Of a stretch of 64,000 nt of DNA, positions 18,672-26,873 are shown in pieces. The number at the start of each line of letters is the position of its first letter. The stretch's first letter is position 1. The DNA comes from Phycisphaerae bacterium (GTDB taxonomy: Bacteria > Planctomycetota > Phycisphaerae > UBA1845 > Fen-1342): the NCBI GenBank assembly GCA_022072445.1, contig JAJVHV010000013.1, forward strand, positions 1 to 64,000. The letters run 5' to 3'. The translations under genes were made by a program, and so were the position numbers. The notes under the pieces were generated by a model. It ran no database searches. It saw nothing but the letters and a program-made list of their open reading frames with translations, and was not told the origin of the DNA.

Positions 18672-18779
18672 CTACAGGATTCCCCAGTCGAAATCGACGC
18701 CGAAGAATATCCGCAGCGGCAGTGTGATGAGGAACCCGATCAGCCTCGGCAGATAGGTCCAGAGTTGCTCGAAGGACAT
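18672..18779 (-). CDS. 35-residue membrane peptide
   Basis: M-S-F-E-Q-L-W-T-Y-L-P-R-L-I-G-F-L-I-T-L, then P-L-R-I-F-F-G-V-D-F-D-W-G-I-L. An AGGAGG ribosome-binding site lies exactly 6 bases before the ATG, the best in the neighbourhood. The peptide is one hydrophobic helix with an aromatic, acidic tail. The frame is open for 35 codons upstream but without a start site of equal quality. Function unknown; its position between pilB and the methanethiol-oxidase-like gene gives no clear clue. Confidence 0.6.
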   Translation of the reverse strand: MSFEQLWTYLPRLIGFLITLPLRIFFGVDFDWGIL

Positions 18780-18893
18780 TTCAGACCTCCTCTCGTTCGC
18801 TGTGCGCGAGACGCCCCCTGGGAGCGCCGGCTCCAGTGCGCCCGCGCGTCTCATAACACATTTGATTCTATCTGTGGTCGGCAAGTCCCGATG

Positions 18894-20339
18894 TCAACCA
18901 AAGATATCGGACGTGCAGTCGCCTCCCGGGTAGCGAATCTCGTGCGCTCGGGCGGGTCCATCCGGCTCGGAGCCGAAGTCAACCACGAATCGCTCGTTGA
19001 CCTTCAGGCCGCCGCGCGCGACATCGCAGTCGATTTGCAGGAGATATGAGCCCTGTGCGGCCATGTCGGGATAAAACTGGTTGTCCCACGAGCTGAAAAG
19101 GGAGCTCGTGACATACAGGCGCTTGCCGTCGAGGCTGAGTTGCAGCATCTGCGGCCCGCCGCCGAGCTTTCGGCCGGCGACGGCCTCCGCTTTGCCCAGC
19201 ACGCCGCCGATCCACACCTGGCCGGTCAGACGCGGCTTGGCGGGGTCGCTCACGTCGTACTGGCGGATGTCGCCGTGCAGCCAGTTCGAGAAATAGAGGA
19301 AGCGATCGTCCATGGAGAGGACGAGGTCGGTGATGAGCCCGGGAACCGGGAAGGGCCAGCCCTCCTTCTCGACGCCCGGCACTTCAATCACCTTGTCGGC
19401 CGCCCAGTTGGCGCCGGGCTTGTGAATGTGCCACATGGTACTGCTCAGCGCTGCACCGACGAAGCCATGAGCGCTGTCGGGGTTGTGGCCAAAGCGGATC
19501 TCCAGCGGGATCAGACCCGCCGGACCGAGGTCGATGCTCTGCGCGATGCGGCGGTTCTTGAAGTCCCAGATGTGGATCTGGCGGCCATAGAGCCCGGCGT
19601 CCACGTTCTTGGGGTCGAAACCGCCGCCAAAGGTCTGCGGCGCGCCCCACTCGGAGCTGACCATGATGTTGTGGCGCGGCTGGTACCAGAAGTCGTAGTT
19701 GAACTTCATGCCGGTCGCGTCGCGTTCCCAACGGCCGGCCACGTCGAACTTCTCGTCGAGCAGCAGAAAGCCGCCGGGGCCGCGGCCATCGGCGTCGCCG
19801 AGCATGGAGATGAGCACCTGCCCGGTGCTCAGGCAGTGCACGGTATGCGGCGCCGTGAGGTTGGTCTTGCGGCGGATTTCGTCCGGCTCGATCACCTTGT
19901 GAATCTTCGGGGCGCGTGGGTCGGCGACGTCGACCACATGCACGCGCGACGACTTCAGGCCTGGCAGGATGAGGAAGCGCCGTTGGCGATTCGCGTCGCC
20001 GTGGCAACTGCTGCACGCGTTCCAGCCGAAGTGGTGCAGCTCGTCGCCGACGCTGGGCATCGACAATCGGTGGATGACCTTGCCGCAGGTCGGCGAGGCC
20101 GGATCGGCATCGATCGTCGCGAGGTAGTCGGGCTTGTCCACCTTGGTGCCGACATAGAGTGCCGTAACATAAAGCAACGTCTCGCGCGGCGCGCGCATCG
20201 CCTCGGCCGGCGAGGCGTAACCCGGTCCGGCCGTCGCCTGCCCTTCGCGTCCGGACTCCTGGCGGCGCGGCGCGCCAAGGGCGGACGCTGGGAGTGCCGA
20301 AGCGGCGGCGAGCATGCGCAGGAATTCGCGCCTTCTCAT
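18894..20339 (-). CDS. Methanethiol oxidase / selenium-binding protein (SBP56 family) with Tat signal
   Basis: 481 residues from the ATG at 20339, with AGGAGG 7 bases upstream. It opens M-R-R-R-E-F-L-R-M, a twin-arginine style signal, then an Ala-rich stretch. The body matches the SBP56/SELENBP1 family: L-H-H-F-G-W-N-A-C-S-S-C-H-G-D, A-P-H-T-V-H-C-L and H-I-W-D-F propeller segments are its conserved parts. Members oxidise methanethiol to hydrogen sulphide, formaldehyde and hydrogen peroxide, using a metal (copper in bacterial MtoX). A Tat export signal fits a folded metalloprotein outside the cytoplasm. It is transcribed alone, convergent with pilB and divergent from pilT. Confidence 0.9.
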   Translation of the reverse strand: MRRREFLRMLAAASALPASALGAPRRQESGREGQATAGPGYASPAEAMRAPRETLLYVTALYVGTKVDKPDYLATIDADPASPTCGKVIHRLSMPSVGDELHHFGWNACSSCHGDANRQRRFLILPGLKSSRVHVVDVADPRAPKIHKVIEPDEIRRKTNLTAPHTVHCLSTGQVLISMLGDADGRGPGGFLLLDEKFDVAGRWERDATGMKFNYDFWYQPRHNIMVSSEWGAPQTFGGGFDPKNVDAGLYGRQIHIWDFKNRRIAQSIDLGPAGLIPLEIRFGHNPDSAHGFVGAALSSTMWHIHKPGANWAADKVIEVPGVEKEGWPFPVPGLITDLVLSMDDRFLYFSNWLHGDIRQYDVSDPAKPRLTGQVWIGGVLGKAEAVAGRKLGGGPQMLQLSLDGKRLYVTSSLFSSWDNQFYPDMAAQGSYLLQIDCDVARGGLKVNERFVVDFGSEPDGPARAHEIRYPGGDCTSDIFG

Positions 20340-20626
20340 GTGCAATCCTCCTTTTCGCCAGCGGTGAAAGAAGTGTGCCCGTTAAACCGAGATTCTACCC
20401 CACGCGACCACGTTCGACGACGGTCTGCTCCACTCCATGCGCCCTCCGCTCGCTCCACACCGGGCCACACGAATCGGCTGGCGGGAGCCGAGGGCCGCGC
20501 CAGGCGAGCCGGCGCGGGACCGGGTAGAACGATCAAGCGCGGCAGGCTACGATACGGCATCGGCCGGCATGCGCTGTCGTCAGGCGGGGGGCGGCCGGCG
20601 TGCCTGTGAGTTCGCGAGGATGAGTC

Positions 20627-21766
20627 GTGGCCACTGTTCACATTGACCGTCTGCTCGAAACCTGCATCCGCGTCGGCGGATCGGACATCCACATTCACGT
20701 CGGCCGGCCGCCCGTACTGCGCGTCGGCGGGCGCCTGCGCTCGCTGGAAACCAAGGTGCTCGAGCCCGACGACACGACGGCGCTGATGAAGTCGATCACG
20801 CCCGAGCGCAACCAGCAGGAATTCCAGGAAGAAGGCGGGACCGACTTCGGCTTCGCCTTCGGCGACGCCGGGCGCTTCCGCGTCTCGGTCTTCCGGCAGA
20901 AGGGCAGCGTGTCGATGGTGCTGCGTCTGATTCCGTCGAAGATTCTGACGTTCGAGCAGATCGGCCTGCCGCCGATCGTCAAGGCGCTGTGCCGGCGGCC
21001 GCGCGGCTTGTTCCTGGTGACCGGCCCGACCGGCTCGGGCAAGACGACCACGCTGGCCACGATGGTCGATTACGTCAACATGAATTTCGACCGGCACATC
21101 ATCACGGTCGAAGACCCGATCGAATACTACCACCCGCACAAGAAGTCGGTCATCACGCAGCGCGAGGTCGGCATCGACGTGCCCAGTTTCGCCGAAGCGC
21201 TGCGCCGCTGCCTGCGCATGGACCCCGACGTGATTCTGGTCGGCGAGATGCGCGACCTTGAGACGATGGAAGCCGCGATCCGAGCCGCCGAGACGGGCCA
21301 CCTGGTCTTCGGCACGCTTCACACCACCGGCGCCCAGGGTACGATCAATCGCATCATCGACGCCTTCCCGGTCGACCAGCAGGAGCAGATTCGCGTGCAG
21401 CTCAGCACGACGCTCATCGCCGTGCTCTCGCAGACGCTGCTGCCGGTGATGGAAGGGACCGGGCGCGTCGCCGCGTACGAGTTTCTGGTGGTCACGCCGG
21501 CCATCGCGAACCTGGTCCGCGAGAACAAGACCTACCGCATCGACTCGTCGATCCAGACCGGCAAGAAGTACGGCATGCAGCTTCTCGACGAGCATCTCTG
21601 GAAGCTCTACGAAGCGGGCACGTGCCCCGGCGACGAGTGCCTCGAGCGCGCCCGCCACCCCGGCGACTTCCAGGAAAAGATGGAAGCGAAACTGCGCGGC
21701 GTCGCCGGCGCCGTCGGCCTGGGCGGCAAGAAGTACGACCCGCTCGCGGATGAGTCGCAAGGCTGA
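20627..21766 (+). CDS. pilT: Type IV pilus retraction ATPase PilT
   Basis: 379 residues with a GTG start preceded by GAGGA. Walker A G-P-T-G-S-G-K-T-T (about 132), Asp box (V-E-D-P-I-E-Y), Walker B V-I-L-V-G-E-M-R-D, His box (T-L-H-T), and the retraction-specific A-I-A-N-L-V-R-E motif (canonical A-I-R-N-L-I-R-E). No tetracysteine zinc site, in contrast to PilB. It drives pilus retraction and hence twitching motility and DNA uptake. The last 60 residues form a longer tail than usual, with D-E-C-L-E-R-A-R and a glycine patch. Directly downstream begins the palindromic repeat array. Confidence 0.93.
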   Translation: MATVHIDRLLETCIRVGGSDIHIHVGRPPVLRVGGRLRSLETKVLEPDDTTALMKSITPERNQQEFQEEGGTDFGFAFGDAGRFRVSVFRQKGSVSMVLRLIPSKILTFEQIGLPPIVKALCRRPRGLFLVTGPTGSGKTTTLATMVDYVNMNFDRHIITVEDPIEYYHPHKKSVITQREVGIDVPSFAEALRRCLRMDPDVILVGEMRDLETMEAAIRAAETGHLVFGTLHTTGAQGTINRIIDAFPVDQQEQIRVQLSTTLIAVLSQTLLPVMEGTGRVAAYEFLVVTPAIANLVRENKTYRIDSSIQTGKKYGMQLLDEHLWKLYEAGTCPGDECLERARHPGDFQEKMEAKLRGVAGAVGLGGKKYDPLADESQG

Positions 21767-21836
21767 GAGAAGAGAGCCACGAAGCGACGAAACGCCCCAA
21801 CGGGAGCGAGAGGCTTTCGCCGAGCCGTCAGCCCAA

Positions 21837-24200
21837 GCCGCGCCGCGCGATCCGCGCCGCCCCGCACGATCCGAGCCGCGACCGCGCATGTCCGAGCCGC
21901 GACCGTAAGGGAGCGGTTTCTTAGCCCCGCGCCTGTCCGAGCCGCGACCCCGCCTGTCCGAGCCGCGCCGCACGATCCGAGCCGCGACCGCGCATGTCCG
22001 AGCCGCGACCCCGCCTGTCCGAGCCGCGACCGTAAGGGAGCGGTTTCTTAGCCCCGCGCCTGTCCGAGCCGCGCCGCACGATCCGAGCCGCGACCGTAAG
22101 GGAGCGGTTTCTTAGCCCCGCGCGAGAACCCCTCGGCCGCAGCTCGCACTCCCGCTCGGCCAGGAAACCGCTTGCTAACGCGCGCGGCTCGGTTCCAGCA
22201 CCCGCGCGATCCGAGCCGCGCCGCGCGATCCGAGCCGCGACCCCGCCTGTCCGAGCCGCGACCGCGCATGTCCGAGCCGCGACCGTAAGGGAGCGGTTTC
22301 TTAGCCCCGCGCGAGAACCCCTCGACCGCAGCTCGCACTCCCGCTCGGCCAGGAAACCGCTTGCTGACGCGCGCGGCTCGGTTCCGGCCCCGCGCGAGCC
22401 GCGCCGCACCCGCACAATCCGAGCCGCGCCGCGCGATCCGAGCCGCGACCGCGCCTGTCCGAGCCGCGACCCTGCCTGTCCGAGCCGCGACCGTAAGGGA
22501 GCGGTTTCTTAGCCCCGCGCGAGAACCCCTCGACCGCAGCTCGCACTCCCGCTCGGCCAGGAAACCGCTTGCTAACGCGCGCGGCTCGGTTCCGTCCCCG
22601 CGCGAGCCGCGTCGCACCCGCACAATCCGAGCCAGCTCACTCCGGCTCGGCCAGGAAACCGCTTGCTGACGCGCGCGGCTCGGTTCCCTCGATCCGAGCG
22701 GCGACCGTAAGGGAGCGGTTTCTTAGCCCCGCGCGAGAACCCCTCGACCGCAGCTCGCACTCCCGCTCGGCCAGGAAACCGCTTGCTAACGCGCGCGGCT
22801 CGGTTCCAGCACCCGCGCGATCCGAGCCGCGCCGCACAATCCGAGCCGCGCCGCGCGATCCGAGCCGCGACCCCGCCTGTCCGAGCCGCGCCGCGCGATC
22901 CGAGCCGCGACCGCGCATGTCCGAGCCGCGTCCCGCCCTGTCCGAGCCGCGTCCCCGCCTGTCCGAGCCGCGACCGTAAGGGAGCGGTTTCCTAGCCCCG
23001 CGCGAGAATCCCTCGACCGCAGCTCGCACTCCCGCTCGGCCAGGAAACCGCTTGCTGACGCGCGCGGCTCGGTTCCGTCCCCGCGCGAGCCGCGCCGCAC
23101 GATCCGAGCCGCGACCGTAAGGGAGCGGTTTCTTAGCCCCGCGCGAGAATCCCTCGACCGCAGCTCGCACTCCCGCTCGGCCAGGAAACCGCTTGCTGAC
23201 GCGCGCGGCTCGGTTCCGTCCCCGCGCGAGCCGCGCCGCACGATCCGAGCCGCGACCGTAAGGGAGCGGTTTCTTAGCCCCGCGCGAGAACCCCTCGGCC
23301 GCAGCTCGCACTCCCGCTCGGCCAGGAAACCGCTTGCTGACGCGCGCGGCTCGGGTCCAGCACCCGCGCGATCCGAGCCGCGCCGCACGATCCGAGCCGC
23401 GACCCCGCCTGTCCGAGCCGCGTCCCCGCCTGTCCGAGCCGCGACCGTAAGGGAGCGGTTTCTTAGCCCCGCGCGAGAATCCCTCGACCGCAGCTCGCAC
23501 TCCCGCTCGGCCAGGAAACCGCTTGCTGACGCGCGCGGCTCGGTTCCGTCCCCGCGAGATTCGAGCCGCGACCGCACAATCCGAGCCGCGCCGCGCGATC
23601 CGAGCCGCGACCGCACAATCCGAGCCGCGACCCTGCCTGTCCGAGCCGCGTCCCGCCCTGTCCGAGCCGCGACCGTCAGGGAGCGGTTTCTTAGCCCCGC
23701 GCGAGAACCCCTCGACCGCAGCTCGCACTCCCGCTTGGCCAGGAAACCGCTTGCTGACGCGCGCGGCTCGGTCTTGTCCCCGCGCGATCCGAGTCGCGAC
23801 CGCACAATCCGAGCCGCGCCGCGCGATCCGAGCCGCGACCCCGCCTGTCCGAGCCGCGACCGCGCATGTCCGAGCCGCGACCGTAAGGGAGCGGTTTCTT
23901 AGCCCCGCGCGAGAATCCCTCGACCGCAGCTCGCACTCCCGCTCGGCCAGGAAACCGCTTGCTAACGCGCGCGGCTCGGTTCCGTCCCCGCGCGAGCCGC
24001 GTCGCACCCGCACAATCCGAGCCAGCTCACTCCGGCTCGGCCAGGAAACCGCTTGCTGACGCGCGCGGCTCGGTTCCGTCGATCCGAGCCGCGACCGTAA
24101 GGGAGCGGTTTCTTAGCCCCGCGCGAGAATCCCTCGACCGCAGCTCGCACTCCCGCTCGGCCAGGAAACCGCTTGCTGACGCGCGCGGCTCGGCTCCGGC
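21837..24200. repeat. 2.4-kb palindromic repeat array (11 long units plus halves)
   Basis: A long unit of about 110 bases, starting GTAAGGGAGCGGTTTCTTAG and ending CCAGGAAACCGCTTGCTGAC plus a CGCGCGGCTCGGTTCC tail, occurs 11 times (starts near 22096, 22284, 22493, 22706, 22976, 23117, 23258, 23447, 23676, 23880, 24099). Two left-half copies (near 21904, 22031) and two right-half copies (near 22651, 24039) also occur. AGCGGTTTC and GAAACCGCT within a unit are inverted, giving a long hairpin. Between units run short TGTCCGAGCCGCGACC repeats. One further long unit and three shortened left ends are at 55948-56300. Frames through the array encode only low-complexity S-L-T-V-A-A-R peptides and should not be called genes. 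Confidence 0.92.
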
Positions 24201-24202
24201 GC

Positions 24203-24229
24203 AAGGCGGCGGAGTTCAGCGTCGATTGA
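24203..24229 (+). pseudogene. Nine-codon 3' remnant of a KAAEFSVD-ending gene
   Basis: Directly at the array edge, AAG GCG GCG GAG TTC AGC GTC GAT TGA reads K-A-A-E-F-S-V-D-stop. The 27 bases at 24201-24227 are identical to 59486-59512, the very end of the secreted gene 58618-59514. Nothing upstream continues the homology; the repeat array abuts it. It looks like the stump of a lost paralogue, though a mobile 3' fragment is also possible. Confidence 0.5.
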
Positions 24230-24241
24230 CGGTACCGGCGA

Positions 24242-24877
24242 TTATCTTTCGATCCAGCGCAGCAGCATGACGAACACGCTTGCCGCCAGCAGCGTGGCGG
24301 CAAGGCCGGCGAGCACGCGGCTGGCGAAGGCGCGGCGGGGGGCGGGATCGCCGCCTCCCGAGCACTGCGTTCCAGACGCCTCCGCGGATTGCGGAGGTCG
24401 GACACGGACTGGCTGCCGCGGATCGGCCGACGCGCCCGGCCAGGCATGCGGCGCGGCGGAGCGCGACACGGCGCCGCAAGGCGTGAAGTCGATCCGCTCG
24501 TCGCCGAACTGAACCTGCGCAATCATGAGTTGCGTCTGAAAATCGGAGAAGCCCAGCGCCCGGCCCGCCGCCAGGATTTCCTGCCGCCGCGAGTAACGCA
24601 GCAGCCCGTCTTCGAGGCTGGCGTCGATCACACGGCGGAGCGAGTCGGCGGGCGCGTCGAATCGTCGCAGCTCGCGGTGGGCGGCTTGCTTGGCTGGGTC
24701 GCGAAGCACTTCGTAGGCTTTCGAGATCGCCGCGAGCCGCGTGCGCGAATCGTCGTCGTCAAAGGGCGACTCGCTCAGCCGAAGCCGCATTTCCAGGAAT
24801 CGTTCCGCGATCTCGCGCGGATCGTAGACTCCCGGTGTGAGCCCCAGCGTGGCGAAATGATCGGTGTCGCTTCTCAT
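24242..24877 (-). CDS. Degenerate J-domain protein with C-terminal membrane anchor
   Basis: 211 residues. Residues 5-70 fit a J-domain by helix pattern: H-F-A-T-L-G-L-T-P-G, then I-A-E-R-F-L-E-M-R, then A-I-S-K-A-Y-E-V-L-R-D-P. The H-P-D motif between helices II and III, needed to stimulate DnaK, is replaced by S-E-S-P-F-D-D-D, so classic co-chaperone activity is unlikely. A linker of Pro/Arg/Ser follows, then a C-terminal membrane helix (L-A-A-T-L-L-A-A-S-V-F-V-M-L-L). GGGAAGG lies close to the ATG. It would be a cytoplasmic domain on the membrane, perhaps a non-stimulating J-like adaptor. Confidence 0.7.
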   Translation of the reverse strand: MRSDTDHFATLGLTPGVYDPREIAERFLEMRLRLSESPFDDDDSRTRLAAISKAYEVLRDPAKQAAHRELRRFDAPADSLRRVIDASLEDGLLRYSRRQEILAAGRALGFSDFQTQLMIAQVQFGDERIDFTPCGAVSRSAAPHAWPGASADPRQPVRVRPPQSAEASGTQCSGGGDPAPRRAFASRVLAGLAATLLAASVFVMLLRWIER

Positions 24878-25213
24878 GCCTTCCCGCTTCTTACCTTAGC
24901 CCCCGGGATCCAAAAGGCAACGTCCGAAATTGCGCGTTCTGCGGGCGGAGAGTGGGACGGCGGGACGAAGGGACTCAGGGAACGCAAGCCGGGGCAATCG
25001 GAACCCCAGTCGGAGAATCCGAACCCCCGACGCCAGTCGGGGGCCGTACGGCGAGGATGCCGCTGCGCCCTGGCGACGCTGCTGGCGCAATACGCCTGCC
25101 GCGCCTCCGGCCCCTCACTCGCGTGAGGGGTTCGGATGGGTCGACGCTTGTCGGATGCGTCGGCGCTTGTCGGATGGGTCGGCGGCCGGCGACCGCTGTG
25201 CTACGTGCGCGGC
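24878..25213. other. Gene-free stretch with hairpins
   Basis: No gene supported. It contains the two hairpins at 25024-25043 and 25111-25130 and short GTCGGATG repeats at 25135-25190. Confidence 0.55.
25024..25130. repeat. Two hairpins of a TTCGGAT-flanked family
   Basis: 25024-25043 is CCCCCGAC-GCCA-GTCGGGGG. 25111-25130 is CCCCTCAC-TCGC-GTGAGGGG followed by TTCGGATGG. The first is the exact reverse complement of hairpins at 59611-59630, 59906-59925 and 59941-59960. They lie beyond the 3' end of the class V aminotransferase gene and may end its transcript. Confidence 0.6.
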
Positions 25214-26338
25214 TCAGTGCCCCGGCAGGGCGGCGATGAGCTGGCTCATTTCTTCGGGCGAGTTGTAGAAGTGCGGGCTGGCGCGCAGCCGTCCCTGCCG
25301 CGAGGCGATGACGATCTTGAACTCGTTGCGCAGGTGCTTTCGCACGGCCTCCTGGTCGTGCTTGTCGGACGAGAACGAGACGATGCCGCTCCACTCGCTG
25401 GCGGTGCGCGGGCTGTGAATCTGCCAGCCCTTGGCGCGGATTCCCTCGACCAGCAGGTCGGTAACCTGCTTGACGCGCACCTGCACGTTCTCGATTCCGA
25501 CGCCCAGCAGCAGCTCGATCGACGCACCCAGCGCGCAGACGCCGGCGAGGTTGTACACGCCGCTGTCGAACCGCCGGGCGTCGTCGTGAAAGTCAATCCG
25601 CATCTCGGGCGCTTCGTACGAGTGCTTCATGCTCATGTAGCCGACACAGGTCGGCCGCAGGTGCCCGATCAGCTCCTTCTGACAGTAAAAGATGCCGGCG
25701 CCCTCCGGCCCGCACAGCCACTTGTGCCCGTCGGCGGCCAGAAAATCGACGTGCATCTTGCGGACGTCGATCGGGTGGACACCCAGGGCCTGGATCGCGT
25801 CTACGAAAAACAGCACGCCCCGCTCGCGGCACACTTCGCCCAGCCGCGCCAGGTCGAGCCGGAAACCGTTCGACCACTGCACGGCAGAGACGGCGACCAC
25901 GCGCGTGCGGGCGTCGATCGCCGCGACGAGCCGATCGAATGGAATCCGCCCGTCGGTCTCGGCCACGCGCTTGAGCGTCACGCCGCGCTGCTCGAGCATC
26001 ATCCAGGGGTAGACGTTGGCCGGAAACTCCATCGCCGTGGTGACGACGTTGTCGCCGGTGATCCAGTGCACGCCGTTGGCGACGTAGTTGACGCCCTCGC
26101 AGGTGTTCTTGATGAAGGTGACTTCGAACGGGTCGGCGTTCAGCAGGCGGGCGGCGAGCTGCCGCACGCGATCGGCGGCGCGATAATAGTTGCCGCGCAG
26201 GTAGGCCGCTTCCGCCATCTCGTGGGCGAAGCCGGCCATCGCTTCGGCCGCGGGTCCGGAAAGCGGGGCGACGGCGGCGTGGTTCTGGAAGTTGTAATGG
26301 CGCGTAATGGGAAAACTGTTGCGCACGTCCGTGACCAT
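25214..26338 (-). CDS. Class V aminotransferase (cysteine desulfurase-like, PLP)
   Basis: 374 residues; GAGG lies 6 bases before the ATG. Fold type I PLP enzyme: N-H-A-A-V-A-P-L near the start, A-V-Q-W-S-N-G, D-A-I-Q-A-L-G and the Schiff-base lysine in A-D-G-H-K-W-L-C-G-P-E-G. This is the family of SufS-like desulfurases, isopenicillin-N epimerase-like and kynureninase-like enzymes. The C-terminal loop cysteine typical of SufS/IscS is not evident, so a desulfurase role is doubtful, and no suf genes are near. Substrate unknown. It is divergent from the sigma factor gene. Confidence 0.87.
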   Translation of the reverse strand: MVTDVRNSFPITRHYNFQNHAAVAPLSGPAAEAMAGFAHEMAEAAYLRGNYYRAADRVRQLAARLLNADPFEVTFIKNTCEGVNYVANGVHWITGDNVVTTAMEFPANVYPWMMLEQRGVTLKRVAETDGRIPFDRLVAAIDARTRVVAVSAVQWSNGFRLDLARLGEVCRERGVLFFVDAIQALGVHPIDVRKMHVDFLAADGHKWLCGPEGAGIFYCQKELIGHLRPTCVGYMSMKHSYEAPEMRIDFHDDARRFDSGVYNLAGVCALGASIELLLGVGIENVQVRVKQVTDLLVEGIRAKGWQIHSPRTASEWSGIVSFSSDKHDQEAVRKHLRNEFKIVIASRQGRLRASPHFYNSPEEMSQLIAALPGH

Positions 26339-26873
26339 CTCAATCCTCGCGCGGTACGAAACCGCAACATTTTATCCCCGGCGGCAGGCGGCGCGACGGA
26401 CGACCAGCGCGCAAAACTGTGCCGCGCAGCGTCAACGCCTGCCGCGAGCGCGCTGCGATTTCGCGAATGCAGACGCGCCACGCCGCACCACATAGTTCTT
26501 CGGCGATCGCTGCGTGGCAATCGTGGATCATTGTGTCGACGGTGGTGGTTGGATGAATAAGCGCGGTGGCGGATGGTGTGCGGTCCCGGCGAATGCGGCG
26601 CGCGTCACTTATCGGACTGAATTTGACGTTAATCCGTCAGTTTGGTGCAATTCGTGCCAGGCTGACGAGATTTCGCTTGACGGTTGTGCGGGATCGGACG
26701 AGAATCATACGCAGGCGTCATAAGATCGTCTTCCAACGCGTTCGTTCTGTCGTGGAAAGACCTGATGCTCAGTCGCGGCCGGCAGATTCATCCCATAACG
26801 ACCGGTCATAAGACGTGTCATAAGCGTCGGCGCGATTGACGGGCTGCCAAGGCCCGCGAACCTGGGTGAAGAC
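26339..26873. other. Divergent regulatory region upstream of the sigma factor gene
   Basis: No gene supported. This 535-base region separates two divergent genes and is less GC-rich than its surroundings. It carries the elements listed at 26624-26824. Confidence 0.6.
26624..26824 (+). promoter_or_regulatory. Candidate promoter and GTCATAAG operators of the sigma factor gene
   Basis: TTGACG (26677-26682), 17-base spacer, GAGAAT (26700-26705) is a sigma70-like promoter candidate. Three direct GTCATAAG octamers follow at 26717-26724, 26805-26812 and 26817-26824, the last two exactly 12 bases apart. An inverted repeat TGACG-N6-CGTCA is at 26624-26639. They suggest a regulator, possibly the sigma factor itself through its helix-turn-helix modules; this is inference. 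Confidence 0.35.

Noticed and set aside
20336-21973. 545-residue minus-strand frame
   Set aside because: Shadow of pilT and repeat sequence; starts in the repeat array.
22637-24013. 458-residue minus-strand frame through the repeat array
   Set aside because: It is a translation of the palindromic units (repeats of S-L-T-V-A-A-R, L-P-Y-G-R-G-S), has no domain, and the same occurs in several other frames.
21837-24200. CRISPR array
   Set aside because: Units are about 110 bases with internal palindromes, irregular spacing, half units and no unique spacers; no cas genes are present.
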